In this document: positions 1-9,069 of the stretch, in pieces
How the letters are laid out: each line of letters starts with the position of its first letter
Position numbering within the stretch: position 1 is the first letter of the stretch
Origin: Roseateles_B sp041905785
GTDB taxonomy: Bacteria > Pseudomonadota > Gammaproteobacteria > Burkholderiales > Burkholderiaceae_C
Assembly: GCA_041905785.1 (NCBI GenBank)
Contig: JAYRKJ010000011.1
Coordinates: 62,001 to 126,000 of the forward strand
Reading direction: 5' to 3'
Length of the DNA: 64,000 nucleotides
Translations under genes and position numbers: made by a program
The notes under the pieces: model-generated
Told to the model about the DNA's origin: nothing
What the model saw: the letters and a program-made list of their open reading frames with translations, nothing else
Database searches by the model: none

Positions 1-553
1 AGGGATGGGCGCTGAGCCGCAGGTAGGGATAGCTCTTGTCGTCCCTGAACAGGATGTTGAAGCGCGGGTTCAGGGCCTTGATCAAGTTGTTTTCCAGCAG
101 CAGGGCCTCGGCCTCGGTGCGCACCACCGTGGTCTCGAGCCGCGCGATCCGCGCCACCATCAGGCCGATGCGCGTGCCACCATGGTTCTTCTGGAAATAG
201 CTGGAGACCCGCTTCTTCAGGTTCTTGGCCTTGCCGACGTACAGCACCTGGTCCTGCGCGTCGAAGTAGCGGTAGACCCCAGGCAGACCCGGCAGCGCCG
301 CCACTTCGGCCAACAGCCGCTCGCGCACCGCCAGTGCCGCCGCCTCGACCTCGGCCACGCGCAGCGCCTCGGCTCGCTCCACCGCCTCGCGCTCCTCGGC
401 CCATGCCGACATCTGCGCCTCACCCAGGACTGCGGGCTCCGAACGCGGCGGCAAGGCGGCATCCGCAGCGCCGGCATCGGCGGGCCCAGGCCGGCCGGCA
501 GCACCTGCTGGCGTCCCATCCTTCGACGCGAGACCTGACTTCTTCTTGCTCAT
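1..553 (-). CDS. uvrC: UvrC, excinuclease ABC subunit C (5' part only)
   Basis: UvrC makes the two incisions around UvrAB-marked DNA lesions in nucleotide excision repair. Only the first 184 codons are present; the gene runs off the left edge of the window. The GIY-YIG nuclease domain is clear: LPGLPGVYRYFD at about residue 88, VLYVGKAKNLKKRV, then FNILFRDDKSYPYLRL near the edge. The first ATG (551-553) adds roughly 75 residues of Ala/Pro/Glu-rich, charged sequence before the GIY domain, more than UvrC normally has. A second in-frame ATG at 412 would shorten this to about 45 residues, so the start is uncertain. It diverges from earP, 33 bases away. Confidence 0.93.
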   Translation of the reverse strand, partial: MSKKKSGLASKDGTPAGAAGRPGPADAGAADAALPPRSEPAVLGEAQMSAWAEEREAVERAEALRVAEVEAAALAVRERLLAEVAALPGLPGVYRYFDAQDQVLYVGKAKNLKKRVSSYFQKNHGGTRIGLMVARIARLETTVVRTEAEALLLENNLIKALNPRFNILFRDDKSYPYLRLSAHP

Positions 554-586
554 GGGCGCGATTGTGCCGCCGCCGATAATGCCCGC

Positions 587-1711
587 ATGGATTCGCGAGA
601 CTGGGACGTGTTCTGCCGCGTCATCGACAACTACGGTGATGCTGGCGTTTGCTGGCGCCTGTGCCGGGACTTGGCGCAGCGAGGGCAGCGCGTCAGGCTG
701 TGGATCGATGACACGAGCCCCTTGCAATGGATGGGCTCGCCCGCGCCGAGCGAGGCGGTCCTGGTGCGCAGCTGGGCGGAGGCAGATGCCTGCTTCGAGG
801 CCGGTCCGGGCGGTGTGGTGATCGAGGCCTTCGGCTGTGAGCTACCAGACACGGTGAAGGCCCGCATGGCTGCCGTTGCTCCGCATCCGCAGTGGGTCAA
901 CCTCGAGTACCTCAGCGCGGAAGACTATGTAGAGCGCAGCCACGGCCTGCGTTCACCCCAATGGCAGGGCCCTGCAGCGGGCCTGGACAAGTACTTCTAT
1001 TACCCCGGCTTCACCCGCAAGACCGGGGGACTGCTGCGTGAACCCGGTCTGATCGACAGACTGGAGGCGAGCGATCAACAGCAGTGGCTGGCTCAGCACG
1101 GCATCCGGCGCGAGGCTGGCGAGCGCATGGTCAGTCTGTTCTGCTACGAGAACCCCGTCCTGCCGCGCCTGCTGCAAGGCTTGGCCGGGCAGCCGACCCT
1201 GATCCTGGCCTGTCCCGGGCCCGGCAGCCGCACGCTGGCGACGCTGGAGGCGCAAGCCATGCTGCCCGCGGGGCTGCGAGTCCAGCATCTTCCCTTCCTG
1301 CCGCAGGATGATTTCGACCAGCTGCTGCATGCCTGCGACCTCAACGTGGTGCGCGGCGAGGACTCCTTCGTGCGGGCCCAATGGGCCGCACGCCCCTTCC
1401 TCTGGCATATCTATCCGCAGCAGGACGGCGCGCATGAAGCCAAGCTGGAGGCCTTCATGCACCAGGCTTTCGGCGACATGGAGGCTGCGCAAGCGGCTGC
1501 CTGGCGCATGCTGTGGCGCACCTGGAACCAGCTTGAGGGCGCCTTGGACGATGCCGCGCCGCTGCCGGTGCCACCGCTGGGCGCCGCCTCAGCCGCCTTC
1601 CGGCTCTGGCGCTCCGAGCTTTTGACGCAGATCGACCTTGTCACGCAATTGCAGGATTTTCTGAAGGCTCGAGCGGCCCTGGAACAGGCAGCGGAGCCCA
1701 GTTCCCGCTAG
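587..1711 (+). CDS. earP: EarP, EF-P arginine-32 rhamnosyltransferase
   Basis: EarP transfers rhamnose from dTDP-L-rhamnose to Arg32 of elongation factor P, which activates EF-P for polyproline translation. The protein is 374 residues, usual for the family (formerly DUF2331). The N-terminal motif IDNYGDAGVCWRL carries the family's two conserved aspartates (D14 and D18 here), and the C-terminal VVRGEDSFVRAQWA carries the conserved glutamate (E258). The ATG at 587 starts exactly at the conserved N-terminus. Its substrate gene efp follows after 142 bases, and EF-P there has Arg at position 32, so enzyme and target match. The dTDP-rhamnose genes are not in the window. Confidence 0.96.
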   Translation: MDSRDWDVFCRVIDNYGDAGVCWRLCRDLAQRGQRVRLWIDDTSPLQWMGSPAPSEAVLVRSWAEADACFEAGPGGVVIEAFGCELPDTVKARMAAVAPHPQWVNLEYLSAEDYVERSHGLRSPQWQGPAAGLDKYFYYPGFTRKTGGLLREPGLIDRLEASDQQQWLAQHGIRREAGERMVSLFCYENPVLPRLLQGLAGQPTLILACPGPGSRTLATLEAQAMLPAGLRVQHLPFLPQDDFDQLLHACDLNVVRGEDSFVRAQWAARPFLWHIYPQQDGAHEAKLEAFMHQAFGDMEAAQAAAWRMLWRTWNQLEGALDDAAPLPVPPLGAASAAFRLWRSELLTQIDLVTQLQDFLKARAALEQAAEPSSR

Positions 1712-1853
1712 AATATGCAGCTTTGCCGCGTCGACCCCAGCCTCTGCAAACAATTTGGAGTCCCGGGTGCGCGAGCTGCGATGCAAGTGTCGAGCCCGCA
1801 TGGGCGTCGCGCCTTCAACGCTTAGAGTCAACGCTCCCAATCAAGACATCACC

Positions 1854-2408
1854 ATGAAACTCGCTCAGGAAATCCGCGCCGGCAATGTGATCATGCAGGG
1901 CAAGGACCCGATGGTCGTTCTGAAGACCGAATACAGCCGCGGTGGCCGCGGCGCTGCCACCGTTCGCATGAAGATGAAGAACCTGCTCAATGGCGCAGGC
2001 GCTGAAGTCGTCTTCAAGGCCGACGACAAGATGGACCAGATCATTCTGGACAAGAAGGAATGCACCTACACCTACTTCGCTGACCCGATGTATGTGTTCA
2101 TGGACACCGAGTACAACCAGTTCGAGGTGGAAGCCGAGAACATGGGCGACACCCTGAACTACCTCGACGACAACATGGCCGTCGAAGTGGTCTTCTACGA
2201 CGGCAAGGCCATCTCCGTCGAGCTGCCCACCACCGTCGTGCGCGAGATCGAGACCGAGCCCGCCGTCAAGGGCGACACCTCCGGCAAGGTCATGAAGCCC
2301 GCCCGCGTGAAGGGCACCGGCTTCGAGATCCCCGTGCCCCTGTTCGTGGAAAACGGTGACAAGATCGAAATCGACACCCGCACCAACGAATACCGCAAGC
2401 GCGTCTGA
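1854..2408 (+). CDS. efp: Elongation factor P (Arg32, EarP type)
   Basis: EF-P binds between the ribosomal P and E sites and rescues ribosomes stalled on consecutive prolines. The 184-residue protein begins MKLAQEIRAGNVIM, as betaproteobacterial EF-P does. The loop tip reads SRGGRGAA with Arg at position 32 rather than the lysine modified by EpmA, which fits the adjacent earP. The frame is open 33 codons further upstream, but that extension has no family resemblance and lies in the intergenic region. The three beta-barrel domains are complete. A strong intrinsic terminator follows the stop by about 27 bases. Confidence 0.97.
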   Translation: MKLAQEIRAGNVIMQGKDPMVVLKTEYSRGGRGAATVRMKMKNLLNGAGAEVVFKADDKMDQIILDKKECTYTYFADPMYVFMDTEYNQFEVEAENMGDTLNYLDDNMAVEVVFYDGKAISVELPTTVVREIETEPAVKGDTSGKVMKPARVKGTGFEIPVPLFVENGDKIEIDTRTNEYRKRV

Positions 2409-2434
2409 GTCCACCGCTCGGCACCGCCTAGCGC

Positions 2435-2463
2435 AAAGGCACCTTCGGGTGCCTTTTGTTTTG
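2435..2463 (+). terminator. Rho-independent terminator of efp
   Basis: An 8-bp stem AAGGCACC/GGTGCCTT with a stable TTCG tetraloop (2436-2455) runs straight into TTGTTTT. It lies 27 bases after the efp stop on the plus strand. Confidence 0.9.
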
Positions 2464-2515
2464 CCTGCCGCATCCATGCAGACCCTGCTGACCTGAGCAG
2501 CGCCCGCTTTCAGGC

Positions 2516-2543
2516 GAAAAAAATCCCCGCCTTGGCGGGGATT
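2516..2543 (-). terminator. Rho-independent terminator of the OmpA-family gene
   Basis: A 10-bp perfect stem AATCCCCGCC/GGCGGGGATT with a TT loop (2522-2543) has an A run on its left side (2517-2523), which reads as a U tract on the minus strand. It sits 25 bases beyond the stop of the minus-strand gene at 2569. With the efp terminator it insulates two converging transcripts. Confidence 0.85.
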
Positions 2544-2568
2544 TCTTCAGGCATCTGCGATGCGCTGA

Positions 2569-3222
2569 TTACTTCTTGGCGCGGGTGCCGACCACTTCGA
2601 TTTCCACGCGGCGGTTCTTGGCGCGGCCTTCGGCGGTCTTGTTGTCGGCCACGGGCTGCTTCTCGCCCTTGCCTTCGGTGTAGACGCGGTTCTTCTCGAT
2701 GCCCTTGGAGACCAGGTAGGCCTTCACGGCTTCGGCGCGGCGCACCGACAGCTTCTGGTTGTACTCGTCCGAGCCAACGCTGTCGGTGTGACCCACGGCC
2801 ACGATCACTTCCAGGTTGATGCCCGAGGTCTTGGACACCAGGTCATCCAGCTTGGCCTTGCCTTCAGGCTTCAGCACAGCCTTGTCGAAATCGAAGAAGG
2901 CATCAGCAGCGAAGGTGACCTTCTCGCTTTGCACCACCGGGGGCGTCACCGGCGGCTTGACTTCGGCCTTGGGCTCGACCTTGGGCGCCTCGACAACCTT
3001 CGGCGCTTCGGGCTTCTTGACCTCAGGCTTCAGCGCGCCATCGCAATCCTTGGCGGCGGTGGCAGGCGTCCAGAAGTTGTTGCGCCAGCAGTATTCGTTG
3101 CTGCCGTTCTTCCACACGGTGCCGTCGGCAGCACGCCAGTTGTCAACGTTCTGGGCGAAGGCGCCAGACGACAGGACAGCAGCCACTGCGAAGAGCGACG
3201 CCACACGGTTCAATTTCTTCAT
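2569..3222 (-). CDS. OmpA-family outer membrane/peptidoglycan-associated protein
   Basis: This 217-residue exported protein tethers the outer membrane to peptidoglycan by family precedent. It starts MKKLNRVASLFAVAAVLSSG, a clear Sec signal peptide cleaved near AFAQ. A Trp/Asn-rich segment follows (NWRAADGTVWKNGSNEYCW), then a Pro/Lys/Glu linker, then the OmpA C-terminal domain (FFDFDKAVLKPEGKAKL, VAVGHTDSVGSDEYNQKLS, RRAEAVKAYLV, GRAKNRRVEIEV). The VGHTDS...RRxxA pattern is the diaminopimelate-binding signature. The start is supported by GAGGAT 5 bases upstream of the ATG. No eight-stranded OmpA barrel is present, so it is a short OmpA-like protein typical of Burkholderiales. Confidence 0.93.
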   Translation of the reverse strand: MKKLNRVASLFAVAAVLSSGAFAQNVDNWRAADGTVWKNGSNEYCWRNNFWTPATAAKDCDGALKPEVKKPEAPKVVEAPKVEPKAEVKPPVTPPVVQSEKVTFAADAFFDFDKAVLKPEGKAKLDDLVSKTSGINLEVIVAVGHTDSVGSDEYNQKLSVRRAEAVKAYLVSKGIEKNRVYTEGKGEKQPVADNKTAEGRAKNRRVEIEVVGTRAKK

Positions 3223-3489
3223 GTTTATCCTCTCAAGGAAAGACGCAGTTGCCCTGCGAAATGTCCGGAACTTGAAATGCCAAGCAGATTCCCCATGGCA
3301 AAGCCCAAGGGTTTCCACTAGGGACTGGGCGATTGTGCCATAGCGTCCAGGGCCTTCGGCATTCTGCTGCCAGCATGTCCAAAGCCATGGAACCATGTTG
3401 TGCAAGAGCGACATGCCAGCCGGCATAGAATCAACCCTTCCCGTCCGTACAAGATTCGGCGCCGGTTCGCACCGGGCGCCGCAACGCGC

Positions 3490-6162
3490 ATGACTCAGTT
3501 CGCCAAGGAAACACTGCCCATCAGCCTCGAAGAGGAAATGCGGCGCTCCTACCTCGACTACGCGATGAGCGTGATCGTGGGTCGAGCCCTCCCCGATGCC
3601 CGGGACGGCTTGAAACCGGTGCATCGCCGCGTGCTGTTCGCGATGCATGAGTTGAACAACGACTGGAACAGGCCCTATAAGAAGTCGGCCCGTATCGTCG
3701 GCGACGTCATCGGTAAGTACCACCCTCATGGCGACAGTGCGGTCTACGACACCATTGTTCGCCTGGCCCAGGATTTCTCCCTGCGCCATATGCTGGTGGA
3801 CGGTCAGGGCAATTTCGGTTCCATCGACGGCGACAACGCCGCGGCGATGCGATACACCGAAATCCGCCTGGACAAAATCGCCCATGAAATGCTGGCGGAT
3901 ATCGACAAGGAAACCGTCGATTACGGCCCCAACTATGACGGCTCCGAGAAGGAACCCCTGGTTTTGCCGACAAGGCTGCCGAATTTGCTGGTCAATGGAT
4001 CCGCAGGTATTGCCGTCGGCATGGCCACGAATATCCCGCCGCACAACCTCAACGAGGTGGTCGACGCCTGCCTGCATGCGCTGAAGAACCCGGACTGCTC
4101 GGTTGACGAGCTGATGGAGATCATTCCGGCGCCGGACTTCCCCACCGCCGGCATCATCTACGGCCTCAACGGCGTGCGCGAGGGGTATCGCACCGGCCGC
4201 GGCAAGGTGGTGATGCGCGCCAAGGTCCACTTCGAGGACATCGACCGCGGCAGCCGCCAGGCCATCATCGTTGACGAGATCCCCTACCAGGTCAACAAGA
4301 AGACGCTGCTGGAGCGTATCGCCGAGCTGGTCCACGAGAAGAAGATCGAGGGCATCAGCCACATCCAGGACGAGTCGGACAAGTCCGGCATGCGCGTGGT
4401 GATCGAGCTCAAGCGCGGTGAAGTGCCAGAGGTGGTGCTGAACAATCTGTACAAGCAGACGCAGTTGCAGGACACCTTCGGCATCAATATGGTCGCCCTG
4501 ATCGACGGCCAGCCCAAGCTCTGCAACCTGAAGGACCTGGTCACCGTCTTCCTGGAGCACCGCCGCGAAGTGGTGACCCGTCGCACGGTGTTCGAGCTGC
4601 GCAAGGCACGCGAGCGCGGCCACGTGCTGGAAGGCCTGGCCGTGGCGCTGGCCAATATCGACGAATTCATCGAGACCATCAAGACCTCGCCGACACCGCC
4701 CGTCGCCAAGGCTGCGCTGATGGCCAAGAGCTGGGACTCCTCGCTGGTGCGCGAGATGCTCGCCCGCGCCGAGAACGAGACCACCGGCGGCCGCAATGCC
4801 TACCGCCCCGAAGGCCTGCCCGCCCAGTACGGCATGCAGCCGGACGGCCTCTACCGCCTCTCCGACGACCAGGCCAGCGAAATCCTGCAGATGCGCCTGC
4901 AGCGCCTGACCGGCCTGGAGCAGGACAAGATCGTCGGCGAGTACAAGGACGTGATGGCCCAGATCGCCGATCTGCTGAACATCCTGGCCACGCCTGCCCG
5001 CGTGACGACCATCATCAGCGAAGAGCTGATCCAGCTGCGCCAGGAATTCGGCCAGACCAAGCTGGGCGCACGCCGCAGCGTGATCGAGCGCAACGCCCAG
5101 GAGCTGGGCACCGAGGACCTGATCACCCCGACCGACATGGTGGTGACGCTCTCGCACACCGGCTACATCAAGAGCCAGGCCCTGAGCGAGTACCGCGCCC
5201 AGCGCCGCGGCGGCCGCGGCAAGCAGGCCGCCGCGACGAAGGACGACGACTGGATCGACCAGCTCTTCATCGCCAACACCCACGACTGGATCCTGTGCTT
5301 CTCCAACCGCGGCCGCGTCTACTGGCTCAAGGTCTGGGAAGTGCCGCAGGGCTCGCGCAACTCGCGCGGCAAGCCCATCGTGAACATGTTCCCGCTGCAG
5401 CAGGACGAGAAGATCACCGTGGTGCTGCCGCTAACGGGCGAATTCCGCAGCTTCCCTGAAGATCACTTCATCTTCATGGCCACCGCCCTGGGCACCGTCA
5501 AGAAGACCTCGCTGAAGGACTTCAGCAATCCGCGCAAGGCCGGCATCATCGCCGTGGACCTGGACGAGGGCGACTTCCTGATCGGCGCGGCGCTGACCGA
5601 CGGCAAGCACGACGTGATGCTGTTCAGCGATGGCGGCAAGGCCGTGCGCTTTGACGAGGATGACGTCCGTCCCATGGGTCGCCAGGCCCGCGGTGTGCGC
5701 GGCATGATGCTGGAGCCCGAGCAGCGCCTCATCGCGATGCTGGTGGCGGAAGACGAAAGCCAGAGCGTGCTGACCGCCACCGAGAACGGCTACGGCAAGC
5801 GCACGTCCATCGTCGAGTACACCCGCCACGGCCGCGGCACCAAGGGCATGATCGCCATCCAGCAGAGCGAGCGCAATGGCCGCGTCGTGGCCGCCACGCT
5901 GGTGCGTCCGGAAGACGAAATCATGCTGATCACCGACAAGGGCGTGCTGGTACGCACCCGCGTCGCCGAGATCCGCGAACTGGGTCGTGCGACCCAGGGC
6001 GTGACCCTCATCGCACTGGACGACGGCGCCAAGCTCTCCGGCCTGCAGCGCATCGTCGAGAACGATGCCAACGACGCCGGCAGCGAAACCGGCGCCGCAG
6101 CAGATACCGGCGACGACGCCGGCACGCCTGGCGACGACCAGGACTCCACCAACAAGGAATGA
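3490..6162 (+). CDS. gyrA: DNA gyrase subunit A
   Basis: GyrA cleaves and rejoins DNA in the A2B2 gyrase that introduces negative supercoils. The 890-residue protein starts MTQFAKETLPISLEEEM; upstream in-frame codons from 3400 lack family similarity. The catalytic tyrosine is Y122 in AAAMRYTE. The quinolone-resistance region reads HPHGDSAVYD with Ser83 and Asp87, the quinolone-sensitive residues in E. coli numbering. The GyrA box is QRRGGRG (the canonical form is QRRGGKG), marking the DNA-wrapping C-terminal pinwheel. The last 35 residues form an acidic Asp/Glu/Ala/Thr tail. The stop overlaps an upstream alternative ATG of the next gene. Confidence 0.98.
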   Translation: MTQFAKETLPISLEEEMRRSYLDYAMSVIVGRALPDARDGLKPVHRRVLFAMHELNNDWNRPYKKSARIVGDVIGKYHPHGDSAVYDTIVRLAQDFSLRHMLVDGQGNFGSIDGDNAAAMRYTEIRLDKIAHEMLADIDKETVDYGPNYDGSEKEPLVLPTRLPNLLVNGSAGIAVGMATNIPPHNLNEVVDACLHALKNPDCSVDELMEIIPAPDFPTAGIIYGLNGVREGYRTGRGKVVMRAKVHFEDIDRGSRQAIIVDEIPYQVNKKTLLERIAELVHEKKIEGISHIQDESDKSGMRVVIELKRGEVPEVVLNNLYKQTQLQDTFGINMVALIDGQPKLCNLKDLVTVFLEHRREVVTRRTVFELRKARERGHVLEGLAVALANIDEFIETIKTSPTPPVAKAALMAKSWDSSLVREMLARAENETTGGRNAYRPEGLPAQYGMQPDGLYRLSDDQASEILQMRLQRLTGLEQDKIVGEYKDVMAQIADLLNILATPARVTTIISEELIQLRQEFGQTKLGARRSVIERNAQELGTEDLITPTDMVVTLSHTGYIKSQALSEYRAQRRGGRGKQAAATKDDDWIDQLFIANTHDWILCFSNRGRVYWLKVWEVPQGSRNSRGKPIVNMFPLQQDEKITVVLPLTGEFRSFPEDHFIFMATALGTVKKTSLKDFSNPRKAGIIAVDLDEGDFLIGAALTDGKHDVMLFSDGGKAVRFDEDDVRPMGRQARGVRGMMLEPEQRLIAMLVAEDESQSVLTATENGYGKRTSIVEYTRHGRGTKGMIAIQQSERNGRVVAATLVRPEDEIMLITDKGVLVRTRVAEIRELGRATQGVTLIALDDGAKLSGLQRIVENDANDAGSETGAAADTGDDAGTPGDDQDSTNKE

Positions 6163-6179
6163 ACTTGAAGGCTCATCGC

Positions 6180-6791
6180 ATGAACGCACTGAAGCTGCTC
6201 GCAGCCGTCTCCACCCTGGCCTGCGCGAGCTTCGCGATGGCCCAAGGCACGCCGGCCCCGGCGCCAGCTCCCGCTTCCTCGCCTGCCAAGAAGGAGCTGG
6301 TCGCCAAGCTGCTGCAGCACCAGCAGCAAGGCGTGGAGATCCTGGCCCGCAACATGCTGCAGGCGCCCGTCGCCCAGCTGATGCAGGGTGCCGGCGGCAT
6401 GCTGCAACAGATGCCCGCTGATAAGCGCGAGGCCGCGGCCAAGGCCATCGAGGCTGACGTCAAGAAGTTCATCGAGGACAACGGACCCTTCCTGCGCGAC
6501 AAGGCGCAGAAGCTGGCGCCCAGCACCGTCGGCGCCATCCTGGAAGAAAAGTTCACCGAAGAGGAGCTGAAGCAGATCCTGGCCTGGCTGGATTCCCCGG
6601 TCAGCAAGAAGTTCGGCCAGATGGGCGGTGAAATGCAGAAGGCCCTGGGCGACAAGCTGCTGGCCGAGAACGGCGCCACGCTGGATGCCCGCTTCAAGGC
6701 ACTGCAGCAGAGCGTGGCCAAGCACCTGGGCGTGTCCATGCCCAGCGCCGCGAGCAGCCCGGCTGCCAACAAGAACGCCCCCAAGAAGTAA
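6180..6791 (+). CDS. DUF2059 periplasmic protein
   Basis: This 203-residue exported protein has unknown function. The chosen ATG gives a good signal peptide (MNALKLLAAVSTLACASFAMA, cleavage near AQG); an ATG 21 bases earlier overlaps the gyrA stop as ATGA and would add seven residues before it. A short Ala/Pro linker follows, then an all-helical DUF2059 region (KKELVAKLLQHQQQGVEIL, FTEEELKQILAWLDSPVSKK, GQMGGEM). Proteins of this type commonly sit between gyrA and serC in Burkholderiales. It is probably cotranscribed with gyrA and serC (34-base gap). Confidence 0.85.
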   Translation: MNALKLLAAVSTLACASFAMAQGTPAPAPAPASSPAKKELVAKLLQHQQQGVEILARNMLQAPVAQLMQGAGGMLQQMPADKREAAAKAIEADVKKFIEDNGPFLRDKAQKLAPSTVGAILEEKFTEEELKQILAWLDSPVSKKFGQMGGEMQKALGDKLLAENGATLDARFKALQQSVAKHLGVSMPSAASSPAANKNAPKK

Positions 6792-6825
6792 GCCGCACCC
6801 ATCGCACGCTGCCATTCCTGACGCC

Positions 6826-7947
6826 ATGAATCGACGCCCGTTCAATTTCTCCGCCGGTCCCGCTGCCTTGCCCGAGGAGGTGCTGCAGCAAGTCGCCCAG
6901 GAGATGCTGGACTGGCACGGCTCGGGGATGAGCGTGATGGAGATGAGCCACCGCGGCAAGGAGTTCATCTCCATCTGCGAGCAGGCCGAAGCCGATCTGC
7001 GCGAACTGCTGGCCGTGCCCGATCACTTCCGCATCCTCTTCATGCAGGGCGGCGGCCTGGCGGAGAACGCCATCGTGCCGTTGAACCTGTCGCGCGGCGG
7101 CAAGGTCGACGTCGTGGTCACGGGATCCTGGTCGCGCAAGAGCGCCCAGGAGGCGCGCCGCTATGCCGACGTGCACGTCGCGGCCGACGCCGGCTGCCCG
7201 GGCCCGCGCGCCATACCCGCAAGCCGCGACTGGCAGCTGCGCAGCGGCAGCGCCTACGTGCACTTGTGCAGCAACGAGACCATCGACGGCCTGGAGTTCC
7301 ACGAGCTCCCAGACTTGAAGGCGCTGGGTTGCGATGCACCGCTGGTCATCGACTTCTCCTCGCATGTGCTGTCGCGTCGCGTGGACTGGTCGCGCGTGGG
7401 CCTGGCCTTTGGCGGTGCGCAGAAGAACATCGGTCCGGCTGGCCTGACCCTGGTCATCATCCGCGAGGACCTGCTGGGCCATGCCCTGCCTGCCTGCCCC
7501 TCGGCCTTTGACTACAAGACGGTGGCCGACGCGAAGTCCATGTACAACACCCCGCCCACCTTCGCCATCTACGTGGCGGGCCTGGTGTTCCAGTGGCTCA
7601 AGCGCTTCGAGTACGGCGGCAAGACGGGGTTGGCCGCCATCGAGCAGCGCAATATCGACAAGGCCGGCCTGCTCTACCAGGCCTTGGACCACAGCGCATT
7701 GTTCGAAAACCGCGTCGCTGCCGACTGCCGTTCGCGCATGAACGTCCCGTTTTACCTGCGCGGCGAACGAGACACTCCACAACTCAACCAAGCCTTTCTG
7801 GATGAAGCCCGGGAAAGGCAACTGCTGCAACTCAAAGGCCACAAGTCGGTGGGCGGCATGCGTGCTTCCATCTACAACGCGATGAGTCTGGAGGGCGTGC
7901 AAGCCCTCGTGGACTTTCTGAAGGACTTTGAGGCCCGTCATGGCTGA
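6826..7947 (+). CDS. serC: Phosphoserine aminotransferase SerC
   Basis: SerC is the PLP enzyme that converts 3-phosphohydroxypyruvate to phosphoserine, and acts on 3-hydroxy-2-oxo-4-phosphooxybutanoate in pyridoxine synthesis. The 373-residue protein starts MNRRPFNFSAGPAALPEEVL, the standard N-terminus. The PLP-binding lysine is K200 in FGGAQKNIGPAG, and the C-terminal GHKSVGGMRASIYNAM is typical. The frame is open upstream, but that part lies over the DUF2059 gene. Its last 8 bases overlap the pheA start, so the two are translationally coupled. Confidence 0.97.
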   Translation: MNRRPFNFSAGPAALPEEVLQQVAQEMLDWHGSGMSVMEMSHRGKEFISICEQAEADLRELLAVPDHFRILFMQGGGLAENAIVPLNLSRGGKVDVVVTGSWSRKSAQEARRYADVHVAADAGCPGPRAIPASRDWQLRSGSAYVHLCSNETIDGLEFHELPDLKALGCDAPLVIDFSSHVLSRRVDWSRVGLAFGGAQKNIGPAGLTLVIIREDLLGHALPACPSAFDYKTVADAKSMYNTPPTFAIYVAGLVFQWLKRFEYGGKTGLAAIEQRNIDKAGLLYQALDHSALFENRVAADCRSRMNVPFYLRGERDTPQLNQAFLDEARERQLLQLKGHKSVGGMRASIYNAMSLEGVQALVDFLKDFEARHG

Positions 7948-9052
7948 GGAAAAACCTCCCACCCCGATTGCAGACCCAGCGCTGCTGGCCCTGCGCGACC
8001 AGATCGACACACTGGACACCCAGCTGCTGCGCCTGCTCAACGAACGCGCCCATGTGGCCGAGCAGGTCGGTGAGCTCAAGCGCCGCGAGGGCACGCCGTT
8101 TTTCCGCCCGGACCGCGTTGCCCAGGTCATCCACAAGATCCAGGCCGCCAACAGCGGGCCGCTGAAGAACGAGCATGTGGCCGCCATCTGGCGCGAGATC
8201 ATGTCGGCCTGCCTGGCGCTGGAGTCGCCCCAGCGCGTGGCCGTGCTGGGCCCCATGGGCACCTTCTGCGAGCAGGCGGCCATCGAGTACTTCGGCGGCG
8301 CGGCCGACCTGATCTACTGCAGCAGCTTCGACGAAGTCTTCCATGCCACCGCCAGCGGCAGCGCCCAATACGGGGTGGTGGGTGTCGAGAACATGACCGA
8401 AGGCGTGGTCACCCGCTCGCTGGACCTTTTCCTGCAGACGCCCACGCATGTGGTCGGCGAGGTCAGCCTGCTGATCCGCCACAACCTGCTGCGCAAGGAC
8501 AACAGCCTCAACGGCATCAAGGCCGTGCTGGCCCATCCGCAGGCCCTGGCCCAATGCCAGAACTGGCTGAGCAGGCATCTACCGGACGCCGAGCGCCGCG
8601 CAGTGGCCAGCAATGCTGAAGGCGCCCGCATGGCGGCCGAGAACCCCGAGCTCTGCGCCATTGCCAGCGAGCGCGCCGCGACGCTGTTCGGCCTGCACAT
8701 CGTGGCTCACGCCGTTCAGGACGAGGCCTACAACCGCACGCGCTTCGCAGTGATCACGCTGCCGCAGACCATGGCCACGCCACCCGCAACGGGGCGCGAC
8801 TGCACCAGCCTGGTGGTCTCCGTGCCCAACAAGCCGGGTGCGATGCATGACATGCTGGTTCCGCTGAAAAAGCACGGTGTGTCCATGACCCGTCTCGAAT
8901 CCCGACCGGCACGGACCGGCCAGTGGGAGTATTACTTCTACATCGACCTGGACGGCCACCCCAGTGAACCGAACGTGGCGGCAGCGCTGGACGAGTTGCG
9001 CGCGCTGTGCGCGTTCTACAAGGTCATCGGCGCCTATCCACGCAAGGCTTGA
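7940..9052 (+). CDS. pheA: Chorismate mutase/prephenate dehydratase (P-protein)
   Basis: This bifunctional enzyme turns chorismate into prephenate and then phenylpyruvate, the phenylalanine branch. In the 370-residue protein, residues about 10-95 are an AroQ-type chorismate mutase helix bundle (ALRDQIDTLDTQLLRLLNER). Residues about 98-280 are the dehydratase (VAVLGPMGTFCEQAA, with the catalytic Thr267 in NRTRF). Residues about 290-370 are an ACT domain (SLVVSVPNKPGAMHDML, RLESRP), the expected phenylalanine feedback site. The ATG at 7940 overlaps the serC end by 8 bases. tyrA follows after 17 bases. Confidence 0.97.
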   Translation: MAEEKPPTPIADPALLALRDQIDTLDTQLLRLLNERAHVAEQVGELKRREGTPFFRPDRVAQVIHKIQAANSGPLKNEHVAAIWREIMSACLALESPQRVAVLGPMGTFCEQAAIEYFGGAADLIYCSSFDEVFHATASGSAQYGVVGVENMTEGVVTRSLDLFLQTPTHVVGEVSLLIRHNLLRKDNSLNGIKAVLAHPQALAQCQNWLSRHLPDAERRAVASNAEGARMAAENPELCAIASERAATLFGLHIVAHAVQDEAYNRTRFAVITLPQTMATPPATGRDCTSLVVSVPNKPGAMHDMLVPLKKHGVSMTRLESRPARTGQWEYYFYIDLDGHPSEPNVAAALDELRALCAFYKVIGAYPRKA

Positions 9053-9069
9053 ACCCAACAAAGGAAGCA

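Noticed and set aside
2569..5283. A 904-codon minus-strand frame joining the OmpA-family gene to sequence opposite gyrA
   Set aside because: Only the last 217 codons, from the ATG at 3222, encode a recognisable protein. The rest is a His/Gln/Val/Leu-rich antisense shadow of gyrA, common in GC-rich genes.
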